In this document: positions 29,189 to 38,313 of the stretch, one piece after another
Position numbering within the stretch: position 1 is the stretch's first letter
Layout: each line of letters opens with the position of its first letter
From: Nocardioides campestrisoli
Lineage (GTDB): Bacteria > Actinomycetota > Actinomycetes > Propionibacteriales > Nocardioidaceae
Direction: 5' to 3'
DNA: 64,000 nt
Assembly (NCBI RefSeq): GCF_013624435.2
Contig: NZ_CP061768.1
Location: forward strand, 2,942,001-3,006,000
Notes under the pieces: model-generated
Databases searched by the model: none
Seen by the model: the letters and a program-made list of their open reading frames with translations, nothing else
What the model was told of the DNA's origin: nothing
Program-made: the position numbers and the translations under genes

Positions 29189-30370
29189 ATGAAGGCAGTC
29201 ACCTGGCAGGGCACCGAGGACATCCGCGTCGAGGAGGTGCCGGACCCCAAGATCGAGGAGCCCACCGACGCGGTCATCCGGGTCACCTCCACCGGCCTGT
29301 GCGGCTCGGACCTGCACCTCTACCAGCCGCTGTCGCCGTTCATGACCCCCGGCGACATCGTCGGCCACGAGCCGATGGGCATCGTCGAGGAGGTCGGCAG
29401 CGAGGTCGGCAACCTGCAGGTCGGCGACCGCGTGGTGATCCCGTTCCAGATCGCCTGCGGCCACTGCTGGATGTGCGACCGCCAGCTCTACACCCAGTGC
29501 GAGACCACCCAGGTGCGCGAGTACGGCTCGGGCGCCGCGCTCTACGGCTACAGCAAGCTCTACGGCTCGGTGCCCGGCGGACAGGCCGAGCTGCTGCGGG
29601 TGCCCCAGGCCCAGTTCTCCCCGATCAAGGTGCCGCACGGCCCGGTCGACGACCGGTTCCTCTTCCTCTCCGACGTGGCGCCGACGGCATGGCAGGCCGT
29701 GGCGTACGCCGACGTGCCCGACGACGGCACCCTGCTGGTCCTCGGGCTGGGCCCGATCGGCCTGATGTCGGTGCGGATCGGGATCCACCTCGGGCTGCGG
29801 GTGATCGGCGTGGACCAGGTGCCCGAGCGGCTGGCCCGGGCGGCGGCCGCGGGCGCCGAGACGATCGACATGGGCGCGGTCGACGACGTGGCCGAGGAGG
29901 TCCGGTCGCGGACCGCCGGTCGTGGCGCCGACTCCGTGGTCGACGCCGTCGGGATGGAGGCCCACGGCTCCCCCGTCGCCGAGCTCAGCCAGAAGGCGCT
30001 GGGCCTGCTGCCGCGCAAGGTCGCGGCGGGCCTGATGCAGCGGGTCGGCGTCGACCGCGCCGCCGCGCTGACCACCGCGCTGGACGCCGTACGCCGGGGC
30101 GGCACCGTCTCGCTCAGCGGCGTCTACGGCGGCATGACCCAGCCGCTGCCGCTGATGGACATGTTCGACAAGCAGATCCAGCTGCGGATGGGCCAGGCCA
30201 ACGTGCGCCGGTGGCTCGACGACCTGATGCCGCTGGCCATGGACGACGCCGACCCGCTCGGCCTGGAGCACCTGGCCAGCCACCACCTGTCGCTGGACGC
30301 GGCCCCGCAGGCCTACAAGGACTTCCAGACCAAGGCCGACGGCACGTTCAAGGTGGTCTTCCAGCCCTGA
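29189..30370 (+). CDS. Zinc-dependent alcohol dehydrogenase (MDR family)
   Basis: 393-residue medium-chain dehydrogenase of the kind annotated as threonine-dehydrogenase-like or glutathione-independent formaldehyde dehydrogenase. Catalytic zinc ligands lie in GLCGSDLHLY and GHEPMGIVEEVG; the structural zinc site is CGHCWMCDRQLYTQC. The NAD-binding loop is VLGLGPIGLMSVRIG followed by VIGVDQVPERL. GAGGAG stands about 8 nt before ATG. The substrate is unknown. A strong hairpin follows the gene, so it is probably transcribed alone. Confidence 0.92.
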   Translation: MKAVTWQGTEDIRVEEVPDPKIEEPTDAVIRVTSTGLCGSDLHLYQPLSPFMTPGDIVGHEPMGIVEEVGSEVGNLQVGDRVVIPFQIACGHCWMCDRQLYTQCETTQVREYGSGAALYGYSKLYGSVPGGQAELLRVPQAQFSPIKVPHGPVDDRFLFLSDVAPTAWQAVAYADVPDDGTLLVLGLGPIGLMSVRIGIHLGLRVIGVDQVPERLARAAAAGAETIDMGAVDDVAEEVRSRTAGRGADSVVDAVGMEAHGSPVAELSQKALGLLPRKVAAGLMQRVGVDRAAALTTALDAVRRGGTVSLSGVYGGMTQPLPLMDMFDKQIQLRMGQANVRRWLDDLMPLAMDDADPLGLEHLASHHLSLDAAPQAYKDFQTKADGTFKVVFQP

Positions 30371-30397
30371 CCGCCGGCCTCTCGGCACCGACCTCGC

Positions 30398-30429
30398 AGG
30401 CCGCGCCCCGGTACGCCGGGGCGCGGCCT
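30398..30429. terminator. Strong GC-rich hairpin after the alcohol dehydrogenase gene
   Basis: A perfect 14-bp stem (AGGCCGCGCCCCGG against CCGGGGCGCGGCCT) with a TACG loop starts 27 nt after the stop codon. There is no U-tract, which is common for actinobacterial terminators. Confidence 0.75.
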
Positions 30430-30483
30430 GTGCGCGTGGCGGTCTCCCCGCATGGGCGCCGAACGACCGGGTACGGATCGGCC

Positions 30484-31464
30484 ATGCGCATCGGATACAC
30501 CCTCATGACCGAGCAGGCCTCCCCCTCCGACCTGGTCCGCCACGCCGGGCTCGCCGAGCAGGCGGGCTACGACTTCGAGGTGATGAGCGACCACTACTTC
30601 CCCTGGCTCGACGAGCAGGGACACTCCGGCTACGCCTGGGCGATGCTCGGTGCGGTCACCCAGGTGACCAGCCGGGTGGAGCTGATGACCTACGTGACCT
30701 GCCCGACCTTCCGCTACCACCCGGCGGTGGTGGCGCAGAAGGCGGCGACGGTGCAGCTCCTCTCCGGGGGCCGGTTCACCCTCGGCGTCGGCTCCGGGGA
30801 GAACCTCAACGAGCACGTCGTCGGGCAGGGCTGGCCCTCGGTCGACGTCCGGCACGAGATGCTGGTCGAGGCGCTGGAGATCATCAACGGCCTCTTCGAC
30901 GGCGGCTACGTGACCCACCACGGGGTCCACTTCGACGTCGAGTCCGCCAAGCTGTGGGACCTGCCCGAGACCCGGGTGCCCATCGCCGCCGCCGTCTCGG
31001 GCAAGCAGTCGATCCAGACCCTGGCTCCGCTCTCGGACCACATGGTCACCACCGAGCCGACCGGTGACCTGGTGACGCAGTGGGACGGCGCGGGCGCTCG
31101 CGGCACGCGGAAGATCGGGCAGATGCCGCTCTGCTTCGACCGCGACGCCGAGGCCGCGGTCCAGCGGGCGCACGAGCAGTTCCGCTGGTTCGGCGGTGGC
31201 TGGAAGGTCAACGCCGAGCTCCCCGGCACGGCCGGGTTCGCGGGAGCGAGCCAGTTCGTCCGGCCCGAGGACGTCGCCGGGTCGATCCCCTGCGGCGACG
31301 ACGTGTCCGCGGTGGTGGAGGCGGCCAAGGAGTGGCACCAGGCCGGCTTCACCGACCTGGCCTTCATCCAGGTCGGCGGCGACCACCAGGAGGAGTTCCT
31401 GGAGTGGTCCACCAGTGACCTGTTGCCGGCGCTGCGCCAGGCCGGCCTGACGGACGAGGGCTGA
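30484..31464 (+). CDS. F420-dependent LLM-class oxidoreductase (TIGR03557 type)
   Basis: 326-residue TIM-barrel enzyme of the luciferase-like family, related to F420-dependent glucose-6-phosphate dehydrogenase. It begins MRIGYTLMTEQASPSDLVRHA, then FEVMSDHYFPWLDEQGHSGYAW, VMTYVTCPTFRYHPAVVAQ-like sequence and GGRFTLGVGSGENLNEHVVG, all typical of TIGR03557 members. The substrate is unknown. The presence of fbiA and fbiB at 10.5-12.5 kb shows the organism makes the cofactor. The SDR gene follows after only 3 nt, so the two are probably co-expressed. Confidence 0.92.
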   Translation: MRIGYTLMTEQASPSDLVRHAGLAEQAGYDFEVMSDHYFPWLDEQGHSGYAWAMLGAVTQVTSRVELMTYVTCPTFRYHPAVVAQKAATVQLLSGGRFTLGVGSGENLNEHVVGQGWPSVDVRHEMLVEALEIINGLFDGGYVTHHGVHFDVESAKLWDLPETRVPIAAAVSGKQSIQTLAPLSDHMVTTEPTGDLVTQWDGAGARGTRKIGQMPLCFDRDAEAAVQRAHEQFRWFGGGWKVNAELPGTAGFAGASQFVRPEDVAGSIPCGDDVSAVVEAAKEWHQAGFTDLAFIQVGGDHQEEFLEWSTSDLLPALRQAGLTDEG

Positions 31465-31467
31465 GCC

Positions 31468-32478
31468 GTGCGGATCGTGGTCGTCGGAGCCACCGGCAAC
31501 ATCGGCACCGCCGTGGTGGAGCAGCTGGCCGCCGAGCCCCAGGTGCGCCAGGTCGTCGGCGTGGCGCGCCGCCTGCCCGCCACCCGGGATGCGGCGACTC
31601 CCGGCGGCGTACCCGTCACCTGGCACGGCGCCGACGTGCGCACCGACTCCCTGGAGCCGATCTTCGACGGCGCCGACGCGGTGGTCCACCTGGCCTGGAT
31701 GTTCCAGCCGACCCACGACCCCGAGACCACCTGGGCGACCAACGCCATCGGCACCTCCCGGGTCCTCGAGGCGGCGACCCGGGCGGGCGTCTCCCAGGTG
31801 GTGGCGGCCTCCTCGATCGCGGCGTACTCCCCCCGGGTGGACGACTCGCCGGTCGACGAGTCCTACCCCACCGACGGCGCCTCGGCGTCGAGCTACGCCC
31901 GGGAGAAGGCGTACGTCGAGCGCCTCCTCGACACCCACGAGGCGCGCGGCGACCTGGTGGTCACCCGCCTGCGCCCGGCGTTCGTCTTCCAGCGACGTGC
32001 GTCGTCGGAGCAGGTACGCATCTTCGGCGGCTCCTGGGTGCCGCAGCGGCTGGTCCGCCCCGGGCTCGTCCCGGTGCTGCCCTTCCCCCGCGACGTCTTC
32101 TTCCAGACCGTGCATGCGGCCGACCTGGCCGACGCGGTGGTCCGCACCCTGCTCCAGCGGGCCGGCGGCCCGTTCAACCTGTGCGCCCCCGGGGTGGTCG
32201 AGCCCGCCGACCTCGCCGCGCTCCTCGACGCCCGGCACGTCCCGGTGCCCAAGCTGCTGGTCCGCGGCGCGATCGCCGCCGGCTGGCACTCCCACCTGGT
32301 GGGCGCCGACCCGCGGCTGTGGGACGCGCTGACCCGGCTGCCGGTGATGTCCGACGAGCGGGCCCGCACCGAGCTGGGCTGGGCCCCCGCGCACACCGCC
32401 ACCGAGGCGCTCGCGGAGATGCTCACCGGCGTCCGCGAGCGCGCCGGCCACGGCACCGCGCCGCTGCATCCGGCGTGA
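31468..32478 (+). CDS. NAD-dependent epimerase/dehydratase (extended SDR)
   Basis: 336-residue Rossmann-fold protein. The dinucleotide loop is VVVGATGNIGTAVVEQL; the active-site serine region is VVAASSIAAYSP and the YxxxK motif is SSYAREKAYVE. It could reduce or epimerise a sugar nucleotide or ketone; the substrate is not apparent. GTG start 3 nt after the LLM oxidoreductase stop suggests translational coupling. Confidence 0.88.
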   Translation: MRIVVVGATGNIGTAVVEQLAAEPQVRQVVGVARRLPATRDAATPGGVPVTWHGADVRTDSLEPIFDGADAVVHLAWMFQPTHDPETTWATNAIGTSRVLEAATRAGVSQVVAASSIAAYSPRVDDSPVDESYPTDGASASSYAREKAYVERLLDTHEARGDLVVTRLRPAFVFQRRASSEQVRIFGGSWVPQRLVRPGLVPVLPFPRDVFFQTVHAADLADAVVRTLLQRAGGPFNLCAPGVVEPADLAALLDARHVPVPKLLVRGAIAAGWHSHLVGADPRLWDALTRLPVMSDERARTELGWAPAHTATEALAEMLTGVRERAGHGTAPLHPA

Positions 32479-32533
32479 TCCACCTGACTGAGCCGGGCGT
32501 CGAACCTGCCCGTCCGCTTCCTCGAGGAGAGAG

Positions 32534-33211
32534 ATGACCGACCGCTTCCCCCTGTCCGTCGACACCGTCGTTCTCGACATCGACGGGACCCTGCTCGACT
32601 CCAACTACCACCACACCGTGGCCTGGGTGCGCGCCTTCGCCCGCTTCGGCCACGACGTGCCCGCCTGGCGGATCCACCGGCAGATCGGCAAGGGCGGCGA
32701 CCGGCTGGTGACGGCCGCAGCCGGCCAGGAGGTCGAGGACGCGGACGGCGACGCCGTGCGCGGCGCGTGGGAGGAGGAGTTCGACGCGATCATGGACCAG
32801 ACCACGCTGCTCCCCCGCGCCCGGGACCTGCTGGTCGCACTCGACGAGCGCGGCTTCAGCGTCGTGCTGGCCAGCTCCGCGATCCCTCGGCACGCCAAGC
32901 ACGCCACCGAGCTGCTGGCAGCCGACGACCTGGTCGACGCCGCCACCACCGCCGAGGACGCGGAGGAGACCAAGCCCGATCCCGAGCTGCTCGACGCCGC
33001 GATCGCCAAGGTCGGCGGCCGCCGCGCCGTGGTGGTCGGCGACTCCGTGTGGGACGTGGAGGCGGCCAACGCTCGCGACCTGCCCACCCTGGGCGTCCTC
33101 TCCGGCGGCTTCTCCCGCCAGGAGCTGGAGGCCGCCGGGGCGGTCGCGGTGGTCGAGGACGTCGCCGAGCTGGTCGAGCGGCTCGACGAGCTGATCCGTC
33201 CCGTGGGCTGA
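32534..33211 (+). CDS. HAD-family phosphatase
   Basis: 225-residue haloacid dehalogenase-type hydrolase of the phosphoglycolate phosphatase/beta-phosphoglucomutase branch. Motif I is DIDGTLLDSNY with the nucleophile Asp and acid Asp, motif II is VVLASSAIP, motif III is the ETKPDPEL lysine and motif IV is VVVGDSVWDVEAA. A helical cap domain follows motif I. GAGGAG lies 5-6 nt before ATG. It is 55 nt after the SDR gene and 4 nt before the alpha/beta hydrolase, so all three may share an mRNA. Confidence 0.92.
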   Translation: MTDRFPLSVDTVVLDIDGTLLDSNYHHTVAWVRAFARFGHDVPAWRIHRQIGKGGDRLVTAAAGQEVEDADGDAVRGAWEEEFDAIMDQTTLLPRARDLLVALDERGFSVVLASSAIPRHAKHATELLAADDLVDAATTAEDAEETKPDPELLDAAIAKVGGRRAVVVGDSVWDVEAANARDLPTLGVLSGGFSRQELEAAGAVAVVEDVAELVERLDELIRPVG

Positions 33212-33215
33212 CCCC

Positions 33216-33929
33216 GTGCTGGTGCTGGTGCCCGGGCTGGGGCTGGGACCCGAGGCCTGGGCACCCACGATCCAGGCCCTCGTGCGCGCCGGCGTCGACC
33301 CGGGCGACCTCGTGGTGGCGACGCTGCCGGGCTACGGACGACCCGTCGGGGCCGGTGACCCGGTGGGTCCGCGAGGGTCGGCCCGTCGCTTGGTCGACGG
33401 TTGGCTGCGGGCCGGTCGGCGGGTGGTGCTGGTGGGCCACTCCTCCAGCTGCCAGGTCGTCGTCCACGCCGCGAGCCTCGTGCCGGAGCGGGTGGCGGGT
33501 CTGGTCCTGGTGGGGCCCACGACCGATCCGCGCGCAGCCACCTGGCCCCGTCTTGCAGGCCGCTGGCTCGCGACAGCCGCGCACGAGGATCCCCGCCAGG
33601 TGCCGAGCCTGGCCCGGCAGTACCTCCGCACCGGGCTGCGGCACATGGTCAGGGTCATGGACGCGACCCGGCACGACGCCATCGCCGACGGTCTGGCCGA
33701 GGTGCGCTGCCCCGTGCGGATCGTGCGAGGTGCGCACGACCGGATCGCCCCGGACGACTGGTGCAGCTCCCTCGGACCGGCGGTCACCCTGGCCGCCGGG
33801 GCCCATATGGTCCCGCTCACCCACGGCGACCTCGTCGCCCGCGAGGTCGCAGGGATGGTCGGGCTGGCGGCGCCGGGCGCTGCTACCCGGCGGGAGCGCG
33901 GTACGAACCCAGGAGACGTCGGGCCATGA
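33216..33929 (+). CDS. Alpha/beta-hydrolase family protein
   Basis: 237-residue serine hydrolase. The nucleophile elbow is VLVGHSSSCQVV, with the first serine after GH as nucleophile; the acid is probably in VRGAHDRIAPDD and the base in GAHMVPLTHGD. The oxyanion segment near the N terminus is VLVPGLGLGPEAW. The substrate is unknown. It starts with GTG 4 nt after the HAD stop. Its last 47 nt overlap the 3' end of the convergent lipoprotein gene, so the final 15 residues are encoded over another gene. Confidence 0.86.
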   Translation: MLVLVPGLGLGPEAWAPTIQALVRAGVDPGDLVVATLPGYGRPVGAGDPVGPRGSARRLVDGWLRAGRRVVLVGHSSSCQVVVHAASLVPERVAGLVLVGPTTDPRAATWPRLAGRWLATAAHEDPRQVPSLARQYLRTGLRHMVRVMDATRHDAIADGLAEVRCPVRIVRGAHDRIAPDDWCSSLGPAVTLAAGAHMVPLTHGDLVAREVAGMVGLAAPGAATRRERGTNPGDVGP

Positions 33930-35097
33930 CGTCGCGGGCGACGTCCACGTTCACTCCCGTGGTCTGCGAGGTGCCGGCCCGGGACAGGCGCCCGCGTGGC
34001 ACGTCCCACAGCCAGAGGTCGCCGGTGACCCAGTCGTCGACCAGCAGGTGGCTGTCCGAGAGCCAGGTGTTCGCCCCCAGACGACCCCACCGGCTGGGTC
34101 TGTCCCCGAGGGTCGCGACGACGGCACCCGAGGTCGGCTCCACGACGACGACCGCGCGTTCCTCCTTGGCTTTGCGGGAGCGTGGGAAGTGGACGAACGC
34201 CAGGTCCTTCGCCACCTCCGGACCGCCGGCCGAGTGCGGGACGATCCGGTACGGGACCTCGACGGACGTCGGTGTGCCGCCGGGCGGGTAGGTGACCACC
34301 AGCCCCGGACCGGACCTGGTCGAACCCTTCACCTCGTAGACCCGGCCGTCGTCGCGGGGGGTGGAGTAGAAGCGGTCGTACGGCACCCGGGTCAGCTCAC
34401 CGGTGCCCAGGTCGAGAGTGCAGCCCTTCGGCCCGCACGGCCTCTTCTCGCTGTGCCTGGCCTTGAGCAGGAGCGCCGAGGCGTCGCGCGTCCACTCCAG
34501 GCCCACGGCGTGACCCACGGGCAGGTCGAACCCCCGGAAGGTGTTGTCCGGGAGGTTCACCGTGACGAGCCCCGAGGGAGCTGCCAGCGCCACCCGGCGA
34601 CCGTCCGACGAGATCGCCGCCGACAGCTCGCCGTAGGCCCTGGGCCCGAACCCGTAGCGCTGGAGGTCGAGCTGACGCCACTGCCCGGCCGGGGTGAGGA
34701 GGTAGGGCTGGCCGGCACGGAGCGCCGTGCGATCAGGGTCCGTCGAGGACGAGTTGAGCTGCGCGAGCAGCAACCCTCTGGCCACCGGAGCCTCGTCCAG
34801 GGTGGGGGCGGCCGCAGCGCTCATGAGGTCGATCTCGACGGCGTCGTCGATCAAGGGGACGGTTGCCGAGGGCAGCTCGACCCTCAGGTCGTCCGGGAGG
34901 GAGGCGAGTGGCCGCGGCGGCGTGGGTGTGGGCGTCTCGGTGGAGGGGGGCGAAGGCGCGGGAGCGGACTCCTCGTCGACCGCGGGTGAGCCCGAGCAGC
35001 CCACGGCCATTCCCAGGAGCGCGACCCAGGCCGCCACCCTCGTGGTTCGCCCAGCGGTGCGCCCGCCCGCCCGGTCAGACCATCCCCATGTCGCCAT
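33883..35097 (-). CDS. Putative lipoprotein with beta-propeller-like repeats
   Basis: 404-residue exported protein of unknown function. The signal peptide ends in a lipobox, ALLGMAVGC, so Cys34 should carry the lipid anchor. A Pro/Thr/Ser-rich linker follows to about residue 65. The rest has repeated AISSDGRRVALAAPSG, LEWTRDASALLLKAR and SDSHLLVDDWVTGDLWLWDV segments of the WD40/TolB-like kind, suggesting a propeller on the outer face of the membrane. It overlaps the convergent hydrolase gene by 47 nt. Confidence 0.75.
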   Translation of the reverse strand: MATWGWSDRAGGRTAGRTTRVAAWVALLGMAVGCSGSPAVDEESAPAPSPPSTETPTPTPPRPLASLPDDLRVELPSATVPLIDDAVEIDLMSAAAAPTLDEAPVARGLLLAQLNSSSTDPDRTALRAGQPYLLTPAGQWRQLDLQRYGFGPRAYGELSAAISSDGRRVALAAPSGLVTVNLPDNTFRGFDLPVGHAVGLEWTRDASALLLKARHSEKRPCGPKGCTLDLGTGELTRVPYDRFYSTPRDDGRVYEVKGSTRSGPGLVVTYPPGGTPTSVEVPYRIVPHSAGGPEVAKDLAFVHFPRSRKAKEERAVVVVEPTSGAVVATLGDRPSRWGRLGANTWLSDSHLLVDDWVTGDLWLWDVPRGRLSRAGTSQTTGVNVDVARDVMARRLLGSYRAPAG

Positions 35098-35128
35098 GGC
35101 GCATGGTGGCAGGTGCGGCCGTACGTCG

Positions 35129-35542
35129 TCAGTACCTGACGGGGACGCCGTACGGGTCCCGGGAGACCGCGCCCACCGGCACCACCTCGCGGCCCAGTGG
35201 GAGCAGCGCCAGCGGCACCATCTTCCAGCAGGCGATGCCGAACGGGATGCCGATCACGGTCAGGCACAGCAGGAGGCCCGCGGCCAGGTGGATCAGCGCC
35301 AGCTCCCAGCCGACGAAGAGGACCCACAGGACGTTGCCGATCACCGACCAGAGCCCGGCGCCGGGGTTCCAGACCACGGTGCGGCCGAAGGGCCAGATCA
35401 CGTAGCCGGCCAGCCGGAACGACGCGATGCCGAACGGGATGGTGATGATCAGGACGCAGGCGACCACTCCCGCGACCACGTAGCCCAGGGCCAGCCAGAA
35501 GCCGGCGAGGAAGAACCACAGGATGTTCCCGATGGTGCGCAT
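35129..35542 (-). CDS. YccF domain membrane protein
   Basis: 137-residue integral membrane protein of the YccF family, function unknown. Two copies of the YccF inner-membrane domain are visible: RTIGNILWFFLAGFWLALGY with IPFGIASFRLAGYVIWPFGR, and SVIGNVLWVLFVGWELALIH with IPFGIACWKMVPLALLPLGR. Each gives two helices. The ATG giving MRTIGN was chosen because the domain starts there. A GGAG stretch lies about 5 nt upstream. It is 31 nt downstream of the lipoprotein start and on the same strand. Confidence 0.9.
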   Translation of the reverse strand: MRTIGNILWFFLAGFWLALGYVVAGVVACVLIITIPFGIASFRLAGYVIWPFGRTVVWNPGAGLWSVIGNVLWVLFVGWELALIHLAAGLLLCLTVIGIPFGIACWKMVPLALLPLGREVVPVGAVSRDPYGVPVRY

Positions 35543-35591
35543 GGCTCCACTCTGGCACGTCGTGGCCGCCCGCTGCGCCGATGAACGCCGG

Positions 35592-36266
35592 TCAGGCGCT
35601 GTCGCCGACCGGCTCCGCCCCGTACGCCGCCGCGACGGCGTGCCGCACGGCGAGCAGGGGGCTCGCGAGGACGGTGATCGGGAGGTCGGCCAGTCCCTCG
35701 GCCGCGCCGGCCATGCTGGCCTGGGCGAGGACGACGACGTCCGCGCGGTCGACCACCGCACGGGCAGCCACGGCGACCCGCCGGAGGTAGTCGTCGGTGT
35801 CCCCCCGCTCGAACGCGGCCCACGCCTCGGGCACGACGACCTCGACCAGCGTCGGGGAGACGCCCGCGCGGCGCGCCTCGTCGGCGAGCAGCTCCCGGGT
35901 GGGCCCGAGCGTGGACTCCAGGGCGGCGACGACGGCCACCCGGGCCCCGCCGCGGACCGCCTCCCGGGCCATGGGCCGGTCCACCCGCAGGACCGGGACC
36001 GGGAGGTCCGCTCCGACGGACTCGGCCACCGGGCCGAGGGTGGAGCACGTGCAGACGACGACGTCCGCGCCCTCGTCCACCAGGCGTCGTAGGAGCTGCA
36101 GCGTCGCCGCCTCGACGTCCGCAGTGGGGCCCTCGGTCCTGGCCCGGGTCAGGAGGTCGGGGTCGACGAGGTGACCGGCGGTCGAGCCGACGTCGACGGC
36201 GCGGACCAGCGCCTCGAAGGTCGCGACGTGGACCTGAGCGGTGTGGAGGAATCCGAGGCGCGGCAT
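35592..36266 (-). CDS. Asp/Glu racemase superfamily protein with one catalytic cysteine
   Basis: 224-residue protein of the aspartate/glutamate/hydantoin racemase fold. The first cysteine site is VVVCTCSTLGPVAES. Racemases use a second cysteine in the C-terminal half-domain; the matching stretch here is VVVLAQASMAGAAEG, where cysteine is absent. That argues against two-base racemisation and for a lyase, decarboxylase-like or non-enzymatic role. It starts with ATG after a CAGACT box 6 nt upstream, a poor match to the leaderless pattern. Neighbours are unrelated. Confidence 0.82.
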   Translation of the reverse strand: MPRLGFLHTAQVHVATFEALVRAVDVGSTAGHLVDPDLLTRARTEGPTADVEAATLQLLRRLVDEGADVVVCTCSTLGPVAESVGADLPVPVLRVDRPMAREAVRGGARVAVVAALESTLGPTRELLADEARRAGVSPTLVEVVVPEAWAAFERGDTDDYLRRVAVAARAVVDRADVVVLAQASMAGAAEGLADLPITVLASPLLAVRHAVAAAYGAEPVGDSA

Positions 36267-36338
36267 CCCGCCAGTCTGGCAGCGTCACCCCGGTGTCGGG
36301 GCCGGGGTCGCGGGAGTGGAAGACCCCGTCCCCTGCCC

Positions 36339-36923
36339 TCATGTCAGCGCGCGCCGCACCACGCGACGTCGCTGGGTGGGCGTGGCGACCACCTCGTAGC
36401 CGGCCTCGAGGAAGACCTGCAGGGGGCCGACGGAGGCCTCGTCCCAGATCACCGTCTTCCCCGGCGCCGGCTCGATGGGGTAGCCCTCGAGGACGCGGGC
36501 ACCGACCTGCTCGCCATACTCGACCGTCGCCGCCGCGAGCTCGTAGGTCAGTCCCGCCCGGCGCCAGCCCTTGCGGACGACGAAGCAGGTCACCGACCAC
36601 ACGCCCGCCAGCTCGGGGTCCATCCGCATCCACGGCTGCTTGCGGCTCCAGAGCCTCGGGTAGTTCTCCCGCGGCTCGACCGCCACCCAGCCGGCCGCCT
36701 CGCCGTCGACGTACCCGATCAGCCCGGAGGTGGGGCCGGGCGTGCCGCACCCCGTCTGCTCCAGCAGGGCGGCGTCGCGTTCCTCCTGGGTCGTGTCGCG
36801 CCAGATCCAGCCCGGCACCTTCCAGTTCTGGCACCGGCACCTGGCGGCCCCGCCGGTCGCGAACACCGCCTCGACGTCCTGCGGAGTCGCCCGGTTGGCC
36901 GGGAGCCAGGTGAAGTCGGCCAT
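36339..36923 (-). CDS. GNAT family N-acetyltransferase
   Basis: 194-residue acetyltransferase. The acetyl-CoA-binding motif A is WSVTCFVVRKGWRRAGLTYELAA (R/Q-x-x-G/A type), preceded by the strand LIGYVDGEAAGWVAVEPR. The N terminus has an unusual CRCQNWKVPGW segment, a feature of one actinobacterial GNAT subgroup. The acceptor is unknown. The ATG lies 6 nt after TAGGCT with no ribosome binding site. Confidence 0.9.
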   Translation of the reverse strand: MADFTWLPANRATPQDVEAVFATGGAARCRCQNWKVPGWIWRDTTQEERDAALLEQTGCGTPGPTSGLIGYVDGEAAGWVAVEPRENYPRLWSRKQPWMRMDPELAGVWSVTCFVVRKGWRRAGLTYELAAATVEYGEQVGARVLEGYPIEPAPGKTVIWDEASVGPLQVFLEAGYEVVATPTQRRRVVRRALT

Positions 36924-36929
36924 GCAGCG

Positions 36930-36935
36930 AGCCTA
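36930..36935 (-). promoter_or_regulatory. -10 box of the GNAT gene (leaderless type)
   Basis: TAGGCT on the minus strand, then CGCTGC and ATG. Confidence 0.6.
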
Positions 36936-37089
36936 GGAACCAGGCGGCCGCTGTCAATGGGAAGCGCCGGGACGCTCGTCACGGGTGGCCCGTGGCGTCG
37001 GGGACAGCCTCGGGTGACCTGTCGAACAACGCAGCGGCGACACATGCGCGGCCGTTCGGAGGAGAGTGGGGTCGAAGGAGCTGATCCGC

Positions 37090-38256
37090 ATGACCAACGT
37101 TCTTCGCTGGGCAGTCGTCGTCGCGCTCGTGTGTCACGGGCTCATCCATCTCCTGGGTGTCGCCAAGGGATTCGGATGGGCACGCGTTCCCCAGCTGCGG
37201 GAACCCATCGGCGTCGGGGGCGGGGCCCTCTGGCTGCTGGCGGGGCTTCTCGTCCTGGCCTCCGCCGCGTTCATCGCCGTGGGTGCGCCTGTCTGGTGGT
37301 GGCTGGTCGCCGGCTGCGGGGCGCTCGTCTCTCAGGTCGCCATCGTGATGTCGTGGAGCGACGCCAGGGCCGGCACGCTGCTCAACGTCGCCCTCGTGCT
37401 CGTCGCTGCGTACGGGTTCCTCTCGGTCGGACCGCCCAGCTTCCACGCCCAGTGGCAGGAGCGGGCGACCCATGCGCTCGCTGACGTCGACCCTGCCCCG
37501 GCGGTCCTGACCGAGACCGACCTCGACGGCCTGCCCGCTCCCCTCGCCGAGTACATCAGGCGCTCGGGTGCCGTCGGCCGGCCGCGGGTGGTCAGCCTCT
37601 ATGCCGACTTCCACGGCCGCATCCGCAGCGGTCCGGACGCTGCGTGGATGACGTTCACCGGCAAGCAGATCAACACCTTCGGTCCGCGACCGCAGCGCCT
37701 GTTCATCATGGACGCGACCAGGTCGGGGCTGCCGGTCACGGTGCTGCACGCCTACCAGGACGCCACGGCGACCATGCGGGCGAAGGCCATCTCGCTGGTC
37801 ACCGTGGTCGACGCCGCCGGTCCTGAGATGGATCGCGGGGAGACCGTGACGGTCTTCAACGACCTCGTCGTCCTCGCCCCCGGCGCGATCGTCGACGCCC
37901 CGGTCCGGTGGACGACGGTGGATGCACACCATGTGCGGGGCGTCTTCGCCCACGGGGGTCAGACGGTCACCGCAGACCTGACGTTCGACGAAGCCGGCGA
38001 CCTGGTCGACTTCGTCTCCGAGGACCGACTCCGCGCCTCGGACGACGGGAGGTCCTTCACCCCACAGCGTTGGTCCACGCCGCTGTCCGGGCACCGCGAC
38101 GACGAGCAGGGACAGCGGGTCCCCACCTCGGGCCAAGGACGGTGGCTCGCGCCAGAGGGCTGGTTCACCTACGTCGAGCTCCACTTCGACGACGTCGCCC
38201 ACAACGTGCGCAGCGCAGACGGGACGGCGGGCGCGGTGCCCGTCCCACGCCCATGA
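37090..38256 (+). CDS. DUF6544-like membrane protein
   Basis: 388-residue protein with about four hydrophobic segments in the first 115 residues (WAVVVALVCHGLIHLLGVAK, ALWLLAGLLVLASAAFIAV, WWWLVAGCGALVSQVAIVM, TLLNVALVLVAAYGFLSV), then a soluble domain with LPAPLAEYIRRSGAVGRP and FHGRIRSGPDAAWMTFTGKQ, characteristic of DUF6544 proteins. Function unknown. ATG at 37090 is preferred because AAGGAG lies 9 nt upstream; a GTG eight codons earlier is possible. Confidence 0.8.
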   Translation: MTNVLRWAVVVALVCHGLIHLLGVAKGFGWARVPQLREPIGVGGGALWLLAGLLVLASAAFIAVGAPVWWWLVAGCGALVSQVAIVMSWSDARAGTLLNVALVLVAAYGFLSVGPPSFHAQWQERATHALADVDPAPAVLTETDLDGLPAPLAEYIRRSGAVGRPRVVSLYADFHGRIRSGPDAAWMTFTGKQINTFGPRPQRLFIMDATRSGLPVTVLHAYQDATATMRAKAISLVTVVDAAGPEMDRGETVTVFNDLVVLAPGAIVDAPVRWTTVDAHHVRGVFAHGGQTVTADLTFDEAGDLVDFVSEDRLRASDDGRSFTPQRWSTPLSGHRDDEQGQRVPTSGQGRWLAPEGWFTYVELHFDDVAHNVRSADGTAGAVPVPRP

Positions 38257-38313
38257 GCGTCAGCACCTCGTGCGCAGTGCGCCCCCTTGGTCTTGCACCC
38301 GGCAGGCGTTCCG

